Source of the DNA: Chaenocephalus aceratus
Lineage: Eukaryota; Chordata; Actinopteri; Perciformes; Channichthyidae
Direction: 5' to 3'
DNA: 64,000 nucleotides
Assembly (NCBI GenBank): GCA_023974075.1
Contig: CM043797.1
Coordinates: 13,874,178-13,938,177 of the forward strand
Shown here: positions 20,118-30,068 of the stretch, piece after piece
How positions within the stretch are numbered: the stretch's first letter is position 1
Layout of the letters: each line of letters opens with the position of its first letter
Notes under the pieces: model-generated
What the model saw: only the letters and a program-made list of their open reading frames with translations
Databases searched by the model: none
What the model was told of the DNA's origin: nothing
Position numbers and translations under genes: made by a program

Positions 20118-21745
20118 CACTGAACAAAAATATAAACGCAACACTTTTGTTTTTGCTCCCATTTTTCATGAGATGAACTCAAAGATCTAAAACATTTTCT
20201 ATATACACAAAATAACCATTTCTCTCAAATATTGTTCACAAATCTGAAAAAATCTGTGATAGTGAGCACTTCTCCTTTGCCGAGATAATCCATCCCACCT
20301 CACAGGTGTGGCATATCATAATCACAGCATGATTATTGCACAGGTGTGCCTTAGGCTGGCCACAATAAAAGGCCACTCTGAAACGTTCAGTTTTATCACA
20401 TAGCACAATGCCACAAGTTTTGAGGGAGCGTGCAATTGGCATGCTGACAGCAGGAATGTCCACCAGAGCTGTTGCCCGTGAATTGAATGTTCATTTCTCT
20501 ACCATAAGCCGTCTCCAAAGGCGTTTCAGAGAATTTGGCAGTACATCCAACCGGCCTCACAACCGCAGACCACGTGTAACCACACCAGCCCAGGACCTCC
20601 ACATCCAGCATGTTCACCTCCAAGATCGTCTGAGACCAGCCACTCGGACAGCTGCTGCAACAATCCGTTTGCATAACCAAAGAATTTCTGCACAAACTGT
20701 CAGAAACCGTCTCAGGGAAGCTCATCTGCATGCTCGTCGTCCTCATCGGGGTCTCGACCTGACTCCGGTTCGTCGTCGTAACCGACTTGAGTGGGCAAAT
20801 GCTCACATTCGATGGCGTCTGGCACGTTGGAGAGGTGTTCTCTTCACGGATGAATCCCGGTTTTCACTGTTCAGGGCAGATGGCAGACAGCGTGTGTGGC
20901 GTTGTGTGGGTGAGCGGTTTTCTGATGTCAATGTTGTGAATCGAGTGGCCCATGGTGGTGGTGGGGTTATGGTATGGGCAGGCGTATGTTATGGACGATG
21001 AACACAGGTGCATTTTATTGATGGCATTGTGAATGCACAGAGATACCGTGACGAGATCCTGAGGCCCATTGTTGTGCCATTCATCCACGACCATCACCTC
21101 ATGTTGCAGCATGATAATGCACGGCCCCATGTTGCAAGGATCTGTACACAATTCCTGGAGGCTGAAAACATCCCAGTTCTTGCATGGCCAGCATACTCAC
21201 CGGACATGTCACCCATTGAGCATGTTTGGGATGCTCTGGATCGGCGTATACGACAGCGTGTTCCAGTTCCTGCCAATATCCAGCAACTTCGCACAGCCAT
21301 TGAAGAGGAGTGGACCAACATTCCACAGGTGGCAGGCCACAATCAACAACCTGATCAACTCTATGCGAAGGAGATGTGTTGCACTGCGTGAGGCAAATGG
21401 TGGTCACACCAGATACTGACTGGTTTTCGGACCCCCCCAGACCCTCCCAATAAAGCAAAACTGCACGTTTCAGAGTGGCCTTTTATTGTGGCCAGCCTAA
21501 GGCACACCTGTGCAATAATCATGCTGTTTTAGTAATCAGCATCTTGATATGCCACACCTGTGAGGTGGGATGTATTATCTCGGCAAAGGAGAAGTGCTCA
21601 CTATCACAGATTTTTTCAGATTTGTGAACAATATTTGAGAGAAATGGTTATTTTGTGTATATAGAAAATGTTTTAGATCTTTGAGTTCATCTCATGAAAA
21701 ATGGGAGCAAAAACAAAAGTGTTGCATTTATATTTTTGTTCAGTG
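20118..21745 (+). mobile_element. Tc1-type DNA transposon, 1628 bp
   Basis: TA dinucleotides at 20116-20117 and 21746-21747 flank ends CACTGAACAAAAATATAAAC and its inverse. The inverted repeats are unusually long, about 270-280 bp each (to about 20385 and from about 21466), with a small insertion in the right arm. The centre carries a Tc1 transposase frame. Divergence between the arms is low. Confidence 0.95.
20408..21419 (+). pseudogene. Broken Tc1 transposase
   Basis: The frame starts MPQVLRERAIGMLTAGMSTR with a helix-turn-helix, then an AT-hook-like HNRRPR, then the DD34E catalytic blocks VLFTDESRFSLF, LQHDNARPHVA and SPDMSPIEHVWDALDRR. An in-frame TGA at 20999-21001 cuts the protein at residue 197. 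A 7-bp insertion (GTGGCAG near 21328) then shifts the frame before the family C-terminus SMRRRCVALREANGGHTRY. The element cannot make its own transposase. Confidence 0.92.
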
Positions 21746-22019
21746 TAATTAAACTCGATGGTACGAGCCCATGCTTTGTGTTCGTACACAGCCTTGGCTC
21801 GGTTAATGGATTTTTTTTTTTTTAACCAAACAAGCCAATGCTTTTCCAGCCTGGATAGGAGAAAAGCACTGGAAGCGAGAAGGATGGTAAATCTCACACA
21901 TGTTAACATTCTAAAAGAGCACTGACGGAGGACTGTATTTGTTTGGGTGTTGAGTTCATATACACAACTTCCTGCAGAACACTTCCATTATTGTTTGTTT
22001 GGTGGCTCATCTAAACTCT

Positions 22020-22400
22020 CCTGTCATTTCAGATCCAGGCCCTTGTAATCAGCTCACTTCCCTCACCTGGTCTCCCCAGCCCTTCCCCTCACCTGTTACT
22101 CATTCCCTCATCACTCCACAGTATTTATACCACCTCACTATCACTTGTCCTTTGCCAGATTGTCTTGACGTTTCCGCCAAGCTCTCCAGTGAGTGTTGTT
22201 CTCTAGCCTAGATTTTTGTCCTGCCCGGTATTTGATCCTTGCCTGCCTGTTTACGGATCTCGAGTTCCTGCCTGCTCCCTGTCTGGTTTTGGTTGCCTGG
22301 TTTTGACCCTGCCTGTCCCTGACCTGAATAAACTGAACATTGCAATACACTGGTTGTATCCGAGTCGTGCTATTGGGTTCTGATCTGTACCTGTGATCGT
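22020..22400 (+). mobile_element. LTR-like remnant (probably Gypsy solo LTR)
   Basis: CT-rich text with a TATA-like AGTATTTATACC near 22119, repeated CCTGCCTG words and a GACCTGAATAAACTG poly(A) signal near 22325 resembles fish Gypsy LTRs. I could not define clean termini or a target duplication, and no internal retroviral-type gene adjoins it. Confidence 0.5.
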
Positions 22401-22488
22401 GATAGCCTCCACTTTATAGGTTAGTTGCACATGTATATGAAAACGAATTATTAACTACTTATTTTATAGGAATTATTTGGATACTTAC

Positions 22489-22716
22489 CCAGCTGGAAAT
22501 ACTGTATCTCAAATGGCAAGGTCATGTTGGACAGGTCAGTGTAGTGCTTGTCAACATAACACTGGGCAGAATATGCATGCCAGAAAGCCATTAATCTGGC
22601 AATGAAAGATGTCATGAAAATGGCCAAGATACTAAAGTCAAGAAGGTTCCAGGGCTCTGAGATGTATTCCCTGATGTCCTGCGACCAAATATCTTTACAT
22701 TCTTTCCAGATCTTTC
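22489..22716 (-). CDS. trpc6: TRPC6 exon 6, S3-S4 region
   Basis: The exon is 228 nt, phase 1 both sides. It encodes KIWKECKDIWSQDIREYISE, PWNLLDFSILAIFMTSFIAR and LPFEIQYFQLG. The LPFEIQYF text is closer to TRPC3 than to human TRPC6 as I recall them, but local gene order favours TRPC6. Confidence 0.92.
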
Positions 22717-23205
22717 CTGTAAGAGAGAAAACAAAGTTTAATCGCACTGTTTCTGTCTCACATGAACATAAATCAAGGATATAATTAATTGAGTTGAGTT
22801 AAATCACAAAGGGTTTAGTGATGCTGTATGCTGTTATAAAGTGTGTGATAAGGCTCCAAAGTCTCGTCTGCAGAGATTAGTGAAAGAGTCACCTTGCCTT
22901 GTGCCTTTGGAAAGTCAGTACCAGAATAATTCATGTAGACCATCTGGTAAGAATACATAATTGTCTATATCAGCGATTTAGATGTTTGGGGATTTATTAC
23001 CCTATAATGACAGTATCCACCACCTGCATGTTTAGCAGAATTATGGTATTGTAGACATTTGTAAGAGCGATGGGAGAGGGACAAATACACACAACTAAAA
23101 TATATAAACTAATGTCACTGAATTTTTTTTGGCAGATAGTTATTTTAAACATGAATGTGGAAGGGATATGGTGGCCGGCGGGGGGAGTGTGTTTTCACTT
23201 ATGAC
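22717..23205. other. TRPC6 intron 5
   Basis: No exon or repeat recognised. Confidence 0.5.
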
Positions 23206-23422
23206 CTATGACCCAGGATATGATGAGAATCTCCATCCAGGTGAAGGGGGTGGTCTTCATACGAAACAGTTGAGAGGGGTGATCGTGGGTGGTCATGTTG
23301 GGCAGCAGTGATGTTCCCCCAAAGCGGTCTGCTGCGTTCAGGACCAGCAGGCAAAGAAATATCATAAAGGAGGCTGCATGGGCCACGAACTTCAGGAAAG
23401 GTCCACGCATGAGTTTCCCTAA
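23206..23422 (-). CDS. trpc6: TRPC6 exon 5, S2 region
   Basis: The exon is 217 nt. It encodes [40 protein letters not shown] and [12 protein letters not shown]. The extracellular stretch [10 protein letters not shown] has an N-x-T glycosylation sequon. Confidence 0.93.
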
Positions 23423-24101
23423 CTGACACAAGTCAGGGAATGGAAAACAGAAAAAAAAGTGTCCCAATTGAATTGCAAGTGTTATCTGTACAGCCTCTGG
23501 CAAAATATATACCTAATCAAGAACAAAACATCAAACTGTCTGTAAAGCAAAGGTCAGCATGTATGTTGAAACACAGACTAACCACCAGCAACAGTTATCA
23601 GTTTAAATTCAACTAAATAAAATGTGTTAAAGATACCTGTTTCAAATGTAATCATGCTATTAAATGGTCTTTATCGGTTGTTTTCACTAACAATCTGGTA
23701 TTTCAAAAGGGGGAAACTGCACCCACCAGTAGGCCAGAAGATGTATGTCCAACATTATGGGTACGGTTTGTGTTAAGTTCCACTTTTAGTTGCATTAGGT
23801 TGAATGGAGGATAATAACATTCTGAACCTCATATGCATGCCCCTTCTAATCCATGACAAGGATGCTGATAATCGTTGATAACAGCCATTTATTGGCTGAT
23901 ATCATTCAAAGCGAAATTTTGAATCTGCAATAATAATGCCACTCCACAAAAAAACGTATAATGTTTCTGTGGCTGATGCGTTAGCAACATTGGACTAATA
24001 AAACAGCCAACAGTCATGGAGCAATAGTACAGTAATGTAAAACAATGATTACAGAATAAGAACTTTTAAGTTAAAACTAAGTATGAATTGTTGGAACTGA
24101 C
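23423..24101. other. TRPC6 intron 4
   Basis: No exon or repeat recognised. Confidence 0.5.
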
Positions 24102-24266
24102 CTTACTTGATGGTGCTATCCAATACAAAAAGGACAGGATTGGCAGTCCAAACGCTACACCAAGAACCAGAAGGATTTTAACTGCTGTGGTCTGCTGACG
24201 TAATCCGGACAAGTTCTCGTACCAGATAGAGAGGAGTTGCTGTTGGCAGTTTGGATGTGCCACAAA
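24102..24266 (-). CDS. trpc6: TRPC6 exon 4, pre-S1 and S1
   Basis: The exon is 165 nt. It encodes [20 protein letters not shown] and then the hydrophobic [20 protein letters not shown]. The donor AGTAAG/GTCAGT was chosen over a GTAAGG five bases earlier because only it keeps the frame into the next exon. Confidence 0.93.
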
Positions 24267-24428
24267 CTGCCCCATTGGTGGCATTTGTGTTTGTGTGTGA
24301 GAGAAAGGGAGAGTAATTGAGAAGGATTATTTAGGGACAGCAGACTCCATAAAACCAACAAGATCAAATGTAAAACATGTGCATCAGTTACAAAACAAAA
24401 CATGCGAGTACTTTTCTCACATGCTTAC

Positions 24429-24614
24429 CTTTTTAACTTCATACTTTATTGCAAGTTTTAACCTGATTAGGTTTTGTCTGCCCAAGGTCTCTGGGCTTGG
24501 ACATGATTCAGTGTCCCCGTTTAAGATGGCCTTCACTTCCTCTGTGTTTCGACACAAATCCAGCAGTCCCACCACAAAATCTTTACACTGCATGGATAGC
24601 TTCTTGTAATCATT
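24429..24614 (-). CDS. trpc6: TRPC6 exon 3, linker helices
   Basis: The exon is 186 nt, phase 0 at both ends. It encodes [34 protein letters not shown] and [14 protein letters not shown], the linker-helix region before S1. Confidence 0.93.
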
Positions 24615-24867
24615 CTATAACGGACAGAGGAAACATTTATAGCACTTTTATGAATGGCATAAAAACAAACTATAAAACATAAATTCCTTTCATGACTGCA
24701 GCATGCAATCTTTTAAAGAGGCCTTATTATGCTTTTGGGGGTTTGCAAATGGTCTACAAAGGCTAAAATCCAAAGGTCCCTGCAGTGCGAGTTTCTCTCC
24801 TTTGGACTCCTTTGTTAACTTTAGTGACATAGTGACATCACTATGTTACACTCAGGTTTCTATTGTC

Positions 24868-26215
24868 TACATTACATTACATTTAGCCGACGCTTTTATC
24901 CAAAGCGACTTACAATAAGTGCATTCGACCAGGAAGACACAACCTTGAAGAAAACAGAATCATATAAGTACATCTGGGGGGTATACTGCGAAGCAGGATT
25001 TTCGCTTAGCCGGCTAAATTCAGGGAAAACTCCGGCTTTCCGGTCATCCGAAGCTGGTTCTCTTTTTAGCAGGCTAGATCTCCATGGTAACTTATGCTTA
25101 GCGGCTAACCATGGTCGGGACCAGGTTAGGTTGTAGGCTAAGAGATCAACTCAGTGAAAGCACTGCCTGCTGACCAATCAGAGCTCAGTGTGCGGAGTTT
25201 AAAGCGATCAAGTCATATTACAGGAGAAAGGAAATACAGAAAAGCTGCCGTTGCAGGAAAGACGGCCGGCAAAAATCACCGACTGTGTGAACGTGAACAT
25301 TAATAGAATATCACCTCCATCTTCAGAGCAATCTGACTATTATAACATTAGCGTTAAGAAAGCTTACTTAAATATCGGCCACAACATAAGTAACAGGATC
25401 AGAGTAACATTAAGTACAGTCCGCGGCATATCACTTCATAATGTATCATATATCTCCTTATCTGAGTCAGCTGAGCCGTATCTGGCCGTGCAACACTCAC
25501 AGTGTCACATACTGTATGCAGAAGTATTATTTTAAGCAACACATTAAGTTGACGAAACACTCGAGACAAATGTAATTAAAGTCAGATCGTGTTTTAGACG
25601 GGCAGTGATATCATAAACCTGTTAATGTACGCATTCAAACACTTTTTTCTTTTGCCAGCTGTATTCACCTTGCAGGTGCAGCTATGTGGCTTTTATCCTG
25701 GATAAAGTGTTTAAGTCATGGATGTTTAAAGTTTAACTTCTTCATTTTTGACTAGTATTAAAGTTCACTTTTCATTCAGGAAGTATGACGCTGTGCTGTC
25801 AGTGCGCTTCTCCATGTTTGTGATTGGTCGAATGCTCCAAATACCACCCCTTTCATGTGAACGCGCACCTAACTAGATAGGACACGGCTGGCTTGAGTGA
25901 TCCACTTGATAACCAGCGTCGTAATACAGTTTAGCGAGAGCGCGTATGTTTTGGATTAGGCCAACCGGCTAACTCCAACATATCCAGGTTAGGTTGAACC
26001 CGCTTCGTAGTATAGGCCCCAGGTATCATAGAGCCAAACATTTCAAGTGCTACTCAACTGGCTATAGATAAGCCAGTCCTTTATTAGTATATAAGTGCTC
26101 TGTTAGCAGTTCTTTGTTAGTAATTCTATCGCTCGAGGTGGAGTCGAAAGAGATGAGTTTTCAGTCTGCGCTGGAAGATGTGCAGGCTTTCTGCTGTCCT
26201 GATGTCAATGTCTAG
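24868..26215. mobile_element. Middle element: fish repeat with AGCGACTTACA core
   Basis: The left part holds TTTAGCCGACGCTTTTATCC and AAAGCGACTTACAATAAGTG, a motif also present inverted in the SINE at 36863-37060 and very common in fish genomes. It resumes at about 26023 after the inner element. Family not assigned; edges are approximate. Confidence 0.55.
24974..26022. mobile_element. Inner non-autonomous DNA transposon, 1049 bp
   Basis: The ends CTGGGGGGTATACTGCGAAG and CTTCGTAGTATAGGCCCCAG are inverted repeats (about 20 of 24 positions match). The interior has AGCCGGCTAA-type words near both ends. It resembles ISL2EU/Harbinger-type elements of fish, which is an inference. No transposase is seen. 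Confidence 0.7.
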
Positions 26216-26486
26216 CTAGCGCTCCAACACATGATAGCGTAAGTGGCGGGACATATCTAAGCGGTTGACCAATCACAACAGAGCCAGCCAGCTAACCAAT
26301 CAGAGCAGACTGGGCTCTGGTTTCAGACAGAGGGTGAAAAGAGCTATGCAATATGAGGATGTAAGAAGAATGTAAACATGTCACAGTAGATGCACAAAAT
26401 ACAAACACAAACCGGAAAATGTGCATAATAGGGCCCCTTTAATCGGCACGAAGCTGCTCTCCCTGATATGTTATTAAATATTTTAC

Positions 26487-27258
26487 CTTAAACTCCTTCT
26501 CAATATTGGATAGAACTTCAAGCTCATTGCTCATCTCCAAAGCCGCCATCACCGGGTCTTCATTGGAGAGGGACAGATAAGCAGGACTGGCCAGACATTT
26601 ATATGCATTGATGCGTGATTGTGAATGTCTGAATGAGTCGTGCCTCTGATGCTCGCTGCAGGTCCTACACTGGCAGAAGTAGTCATGGGGGCGTTCTACA
26701 CGGGATCCCTTCATAAGAAGTATATGCACAATTTCATACTCGTGGCACTGGGAAGCCAGTATGATGGGGGTGATGTCATGAGAGAAACGTGTGCCATCCT
26801 CATCATAGGCGAAGAAGTCATCATGTGGGTCCACCTGGCTGGGACTGTTGGTCAGCCTCTGTCCGTCTGCAAAGGCCTCATGGCCCAGTAAAGCTTCCAC
26901 TATACGGATGTAGCCTTTACTGATGGCTAACAGTAGAGCATCTCCAATTCGAGCCAGGTCTTTCCTCCTTAGCAGGAGCTTAGTGACTTCAAAATGCTCA
27001 TTTGCAACTGCTAGCTGCAATGCATTCTGGCCCATGTAGTTCACACAGTTGATGTTGAGCTCTGGCTGCTCCTCTAACATCCGCCTCACTTCAGGAATGT
27101 TTCCATATTCTGCAGCATCTAAGAAAAGCTCCTCTGCCATGGAAAGGCAGAAGGAGGACTCTGCACGATACAGGTAACCAGCTCCCCGTAATACCTGCTT
27201 CCGGGGTTTGTGCACGACATGCTGCATCGTCATGGCTTTCTGATCATTGCTCCGCCTG
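26487..27258 (-). CDS. trpc6: TRPC6 exon 2, ankyrin repeats
   Basis: The exon is 772 nt, acceptor TGTTCAG, donor TTTAAG/GTAAAA. It holds [80 protein letters not shown] text and [20 protein letters not shown]. These are the ankyrin and linker blocks typical of TRPC3/6/7. Confidence 0.95.
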
Positions 27259-28718
27259 AACACAGGTAAACAAATGGCTCAATACCTTATCTGTGTACAT
27301 TCATTAATGTATGCCTAACATTCTACCATTTCCCCCCTTAATATAAATCACACGTATTTTTGATGTGTAAGATTTTACTATTATTAATGAGTCTTCTGTT
27401 TTTTGTAAATAGCCTTAAGGTAAATCTATTTGACCAAAAATGTCCTTGGGACTGAGACAGCACGGAGCTAAATGGATGGACAGCTGGTCTCAGCTGAGCT
27501 ATAACTCACACTACACGTGTGACATCTCCCACAGATCCATCATCTGCTCTCCTTCATCTCATAGCCTCACACTGTCCATCTACTCACTCTCTGCCACAGA
27601 GTTGATTAAATCTATTTGGCATTTCCGGAATATTATACAATAATGTCACCAATGTGGATCGTCAGTGATAAACTTGTAATATGTTCAAGTATGATGTTTA
27701 CTTAGCGATATAACCACACCACATTATTAAAGTGACCATCACTTACACTAATTGTATTTTGTGTCTTGGTCCAATTAGTAAATGTACTTTACATTCAGTA
27801 AATGCATTTGAATAACGTGATTATCTCCAAAGCTAATTGCTTTAACAAAGATAATGACAGATGAGGACAACTTCCCTTCATTCAATCATAATTAGTGTTA
27901 TTAAGATCTTACATAACTGAGCAATTTGATGAGTGCATGCCATTTATACATAATTGGTTGTTATACAGACAAATTATTTATAGTGTGCATCTATATCAGC
28001 TGAGGCGGAATAAAATAAAGTGGTATCAGGCTGTTCAGCCAGAGAAGGTGCGGAAATCACAACGAAAATTGATTGATAGGATATTTCAAAATAGCACGTC
28101 TGCTGTAGTCGTTTTATCCTTTAAAATGGTACAAGCAGCTACTCAATGTGCATTTACCTGCCTGAGTTTCTGAGAATCCCTTGTGTATTTGTGCTGCTGC
28201 TCTTCCTCATCATGACAGGCAACTGGGTGATAAGGGAGATGGAAAACAAACAAAATGCACAAACTTTAGTGATACAATTTCAAATATATGAGATTATTCT
28301 GCATTGCTGGCTGAGATGTGTGTTTTGCATATGATATCATCACTAAACATTTGTAGAAACTGAAAAAAAAAAGGATTTCCTGTCATGTCTACTTCCTCAT
28401 GCAGAGAAGCCAGAGGACATCAGTGACAAGGACATACACATAGCCTAAGGAGATTTAAAGAATGAGACACTGCAAGATGAGATCATTGTCTCACTCTGTT
28501 TGTCCTTATAGGAATATCATGGGCCTGAAGCTTTACCTTAGAAGCCTAAACAAACTCCAACATGTCTCAATTGATTTTTGAAATAAAGCACGAAATGTCA
28601 GTGTGCATCTAATATGCGTCACATGAATATCAAATAAAAACTCTAACAGGATGATTTACTCACCTCACAGGAGACTTATGCGCCAAATGCCTTCAGTTTC
28701 ACTACATCAAGACATTAC
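27259..28718. other. TRPC6 intron 1 (if exon 1 is right)
   Basis: No exon or mobile element recognised. It could hide a different first exon. Confidence 0.4.
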
Positions 28719-28759
28719 AACCCGAAACTACGACCAAAAGTGTCCATCTGCTCCTGCAT
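28719..28759 (-). CDS. trpc6: TRPC6 candidate exon 1
   Basis: The frame MQEQMDTFGRSFGL starts at ATG 28759-28757 in context GGGGATGC and ends at donor GGGTT/GTAATG in phase 2, exactly what exon 2 needs. The exon 2 boundary falls where I place it in human TRPC6. The product would be much shorter than the human 57-residue exon 1, so the true exon could lie elsewhere. Confidence 0.45.
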
Positions 28760-30033
28760 CCCCGGTTCCTGTCTGCCTCTTGACCACCTGTCCGACTGAC
28801 TGCGTCCCACCTTGGGTCTTTCTGCTGACCGTGCTGCCTCTGCACGCCCAGTGGGCGGTTTTCTAGCTTTACTGTGTGTTTTCTACTACAGGATATTAGC
28901 AAATGTGGGAACTGTGCTGAATATTATATAAACTGTTTAATTCCTTTATTTTCCATAAATGTTCCCGTTAAGCCGTCTAAACCAAGATATTAAAGCACTT
29001 TGTCAAACTAATAGAGGATTTTGGAACAGCAGAAATCCACTGACCTAACGAGCAGTGCCATAATTTGAGGATGAAGTGAAGAGACTATCAATGTGCCGGC
29101 TGCAGGCGAGACCACTCCTAATACTCTGGTGTTGGTCCCCTCTAACAATGGATTATTTTTTAAAGCAGTAGGCTACGTGGTTTATGTCTATAGGTCAGCA
29201 TAAACAATCTGTAAAAAAGCTTTCCTAGATCCTCTTAATTCATTGTGCTATTAAATGTAAAAACAACACATCCTTAGCCTATTAGGCTAGGCATTTTCTC
29301 CAAGCAAATAGTGCTATGCAAAAACAATTATGATAAATAAATATGTGACATTTCGTAAATAAGCATGTAGCTAGAACATATGAAATATGGCTGAAAAACG
29401 TTCAGATTGTATTTCATTATAGGCCTATATTTAGGCTTTATATGTTTATTTTTTACAGTAACGTATGTTACTGAATTCTAATGCCGATTTAGCCTGAATA
29501 TAAGAGGGCAGAGAACAGTTTTTGTCAAATTAGGTCGGTAAGGAGCTGAAAACAATGATGGGATGTTCCAATGTAGCTTTGTTGTTATATTTAGCTCTTT
29601 TCTCATACTTGCTGTTGTTGATATGTACATTTTACGATACTTCCAGGTGTACTTGAATGCAACCATCAGCCCTCTGCTGGCCATGGCGGGTAAATATACA
29701 GTCTATGGTAAATACCCTCCACTCTCCCCGTTGTCAAGGAACTGCGTCCTCGGTTGCTATCATGGAGGGCTTGTACACACAGACAGACACTATACAAGTG
29801 ACAGCTAAGCCGAATTATTTCTGAGTTTTTTTTAAACGACCATTCACGAAAAGTTAGTGCAATGTGGGGTCGAACATTTCCTCTGCATGTTTATCTTCGC
29901 CCTGAAAATGGTTGAAGGAGTTTGAACGGAGTACTGCTGACGTTATCTAAACAAGACCCAAGAAGCCAAGTTAGCAGCTAGCAGCTAACCTGCATGTCTG
30001 TCAGGCGTCAACAAGCTGCAGCAGCCTCGGAGG
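28760..30033. promoter_or_regulatory. Head-to-head intergenic region between TRPC6 and CEP126
   Basis: About 1.27 kb separates the candidate TRPC6 start (minus) from the CEP126 start (plus). It must hold the CEP126 promoter and, if exon 1 is right, the TRPC6 promoter. I see no gene. The sequence near 29690-30030 is less AT-rich than the rest. No core element is clear enough to name. Confidence 0.45.
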
Positions 30034-30068
30034 ATGCAAGTTGTTCAGGGCAACTTCTTCTACCACTC
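30034..30068 (+). CDS. cep126: CEP126 exon 1 (coding part)
   Basis: MQVVQGNFFYHS from ATG 30034 to donor CACTC/GTATCC, leaving phase 2 as exon 2 needs. It aligns plausibly with the human segment before LEEERQ. An ATG in another frame at 29996 gives the wrong phase. Confidence 0.65.

Larger units (their letters stand above)
19235..22488. other. TRPC6 intron 6
   Basis: It is filled largely by mobile DNA: a piggyBac MITE (19538-20023), a Tc1 element (20118-21745) and an LTR remnant (about 22020-22400). No coding exon is seen between. Confidence 0.75.
24713..26442. mobile_element. Outer TTAA MITE of a three-level nest
   Basis: TTAA at 24713-24716 and 26439-26442 with ends AGAGGCCTTATTATGC and GCATAATAGGGCCCCT. 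The outer element's own sequence is about 24713-24867 plus 26215-26442; the inverted copy at 17733-18055 shows the two halves joined. The ends resemble those of the ARHGAP42-intron MITEs, so they may be distant relatives. Confidence 0.72.
24615..26486. other. TRPC6 intron 2
   Basis: Almost entirely nested mobile DNA from 24713 to 26442. Only about 45 bp separate the insertion from the exon 2 splice donor. Confidence 0.75.
16952..28759 (-). pseudogene. trpc6: TRPC6 receptor-operated cation channel, as read carrying three frameshifts
   Basis: TRPC6 forms a tetrameric plasma-membrane cation channel opened by diacylglycerol. Exons (minus): 28759-28719 (tentative), 27258-26487, 24614-24429, 24266-24102, 23422-23206, 22716-22489, 19234-18970, 18813-18619, 18439-18238, 17596-17540, 17270-17195, 17117-16952. 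They encode ankyrin repeats, the S1-S6 membrane region, TRP box [14 protein letters not shown] and a C-terminal coiled coil. Three one-base indels break the frame: -1 in exon 8, +1 in exon 9, -1 in exon 12. As written, translation ends at TGA 18663-18665, about residue 674 of an expected 856. The rest is well conserved with good splice sites, so a functional gene with sequence errors is as likely as a young pseudogene. The PGR/CEP126 neighbourhood favours TRPC6 over TRPC3 and TRPC7. Confidence 0.9.

Noticed and set aside
26640..26891. 83-codon plus-strand frame over TRPC6 exon 2
   Set aside because: Antisense shadow of the ankyrin-repeat exon.
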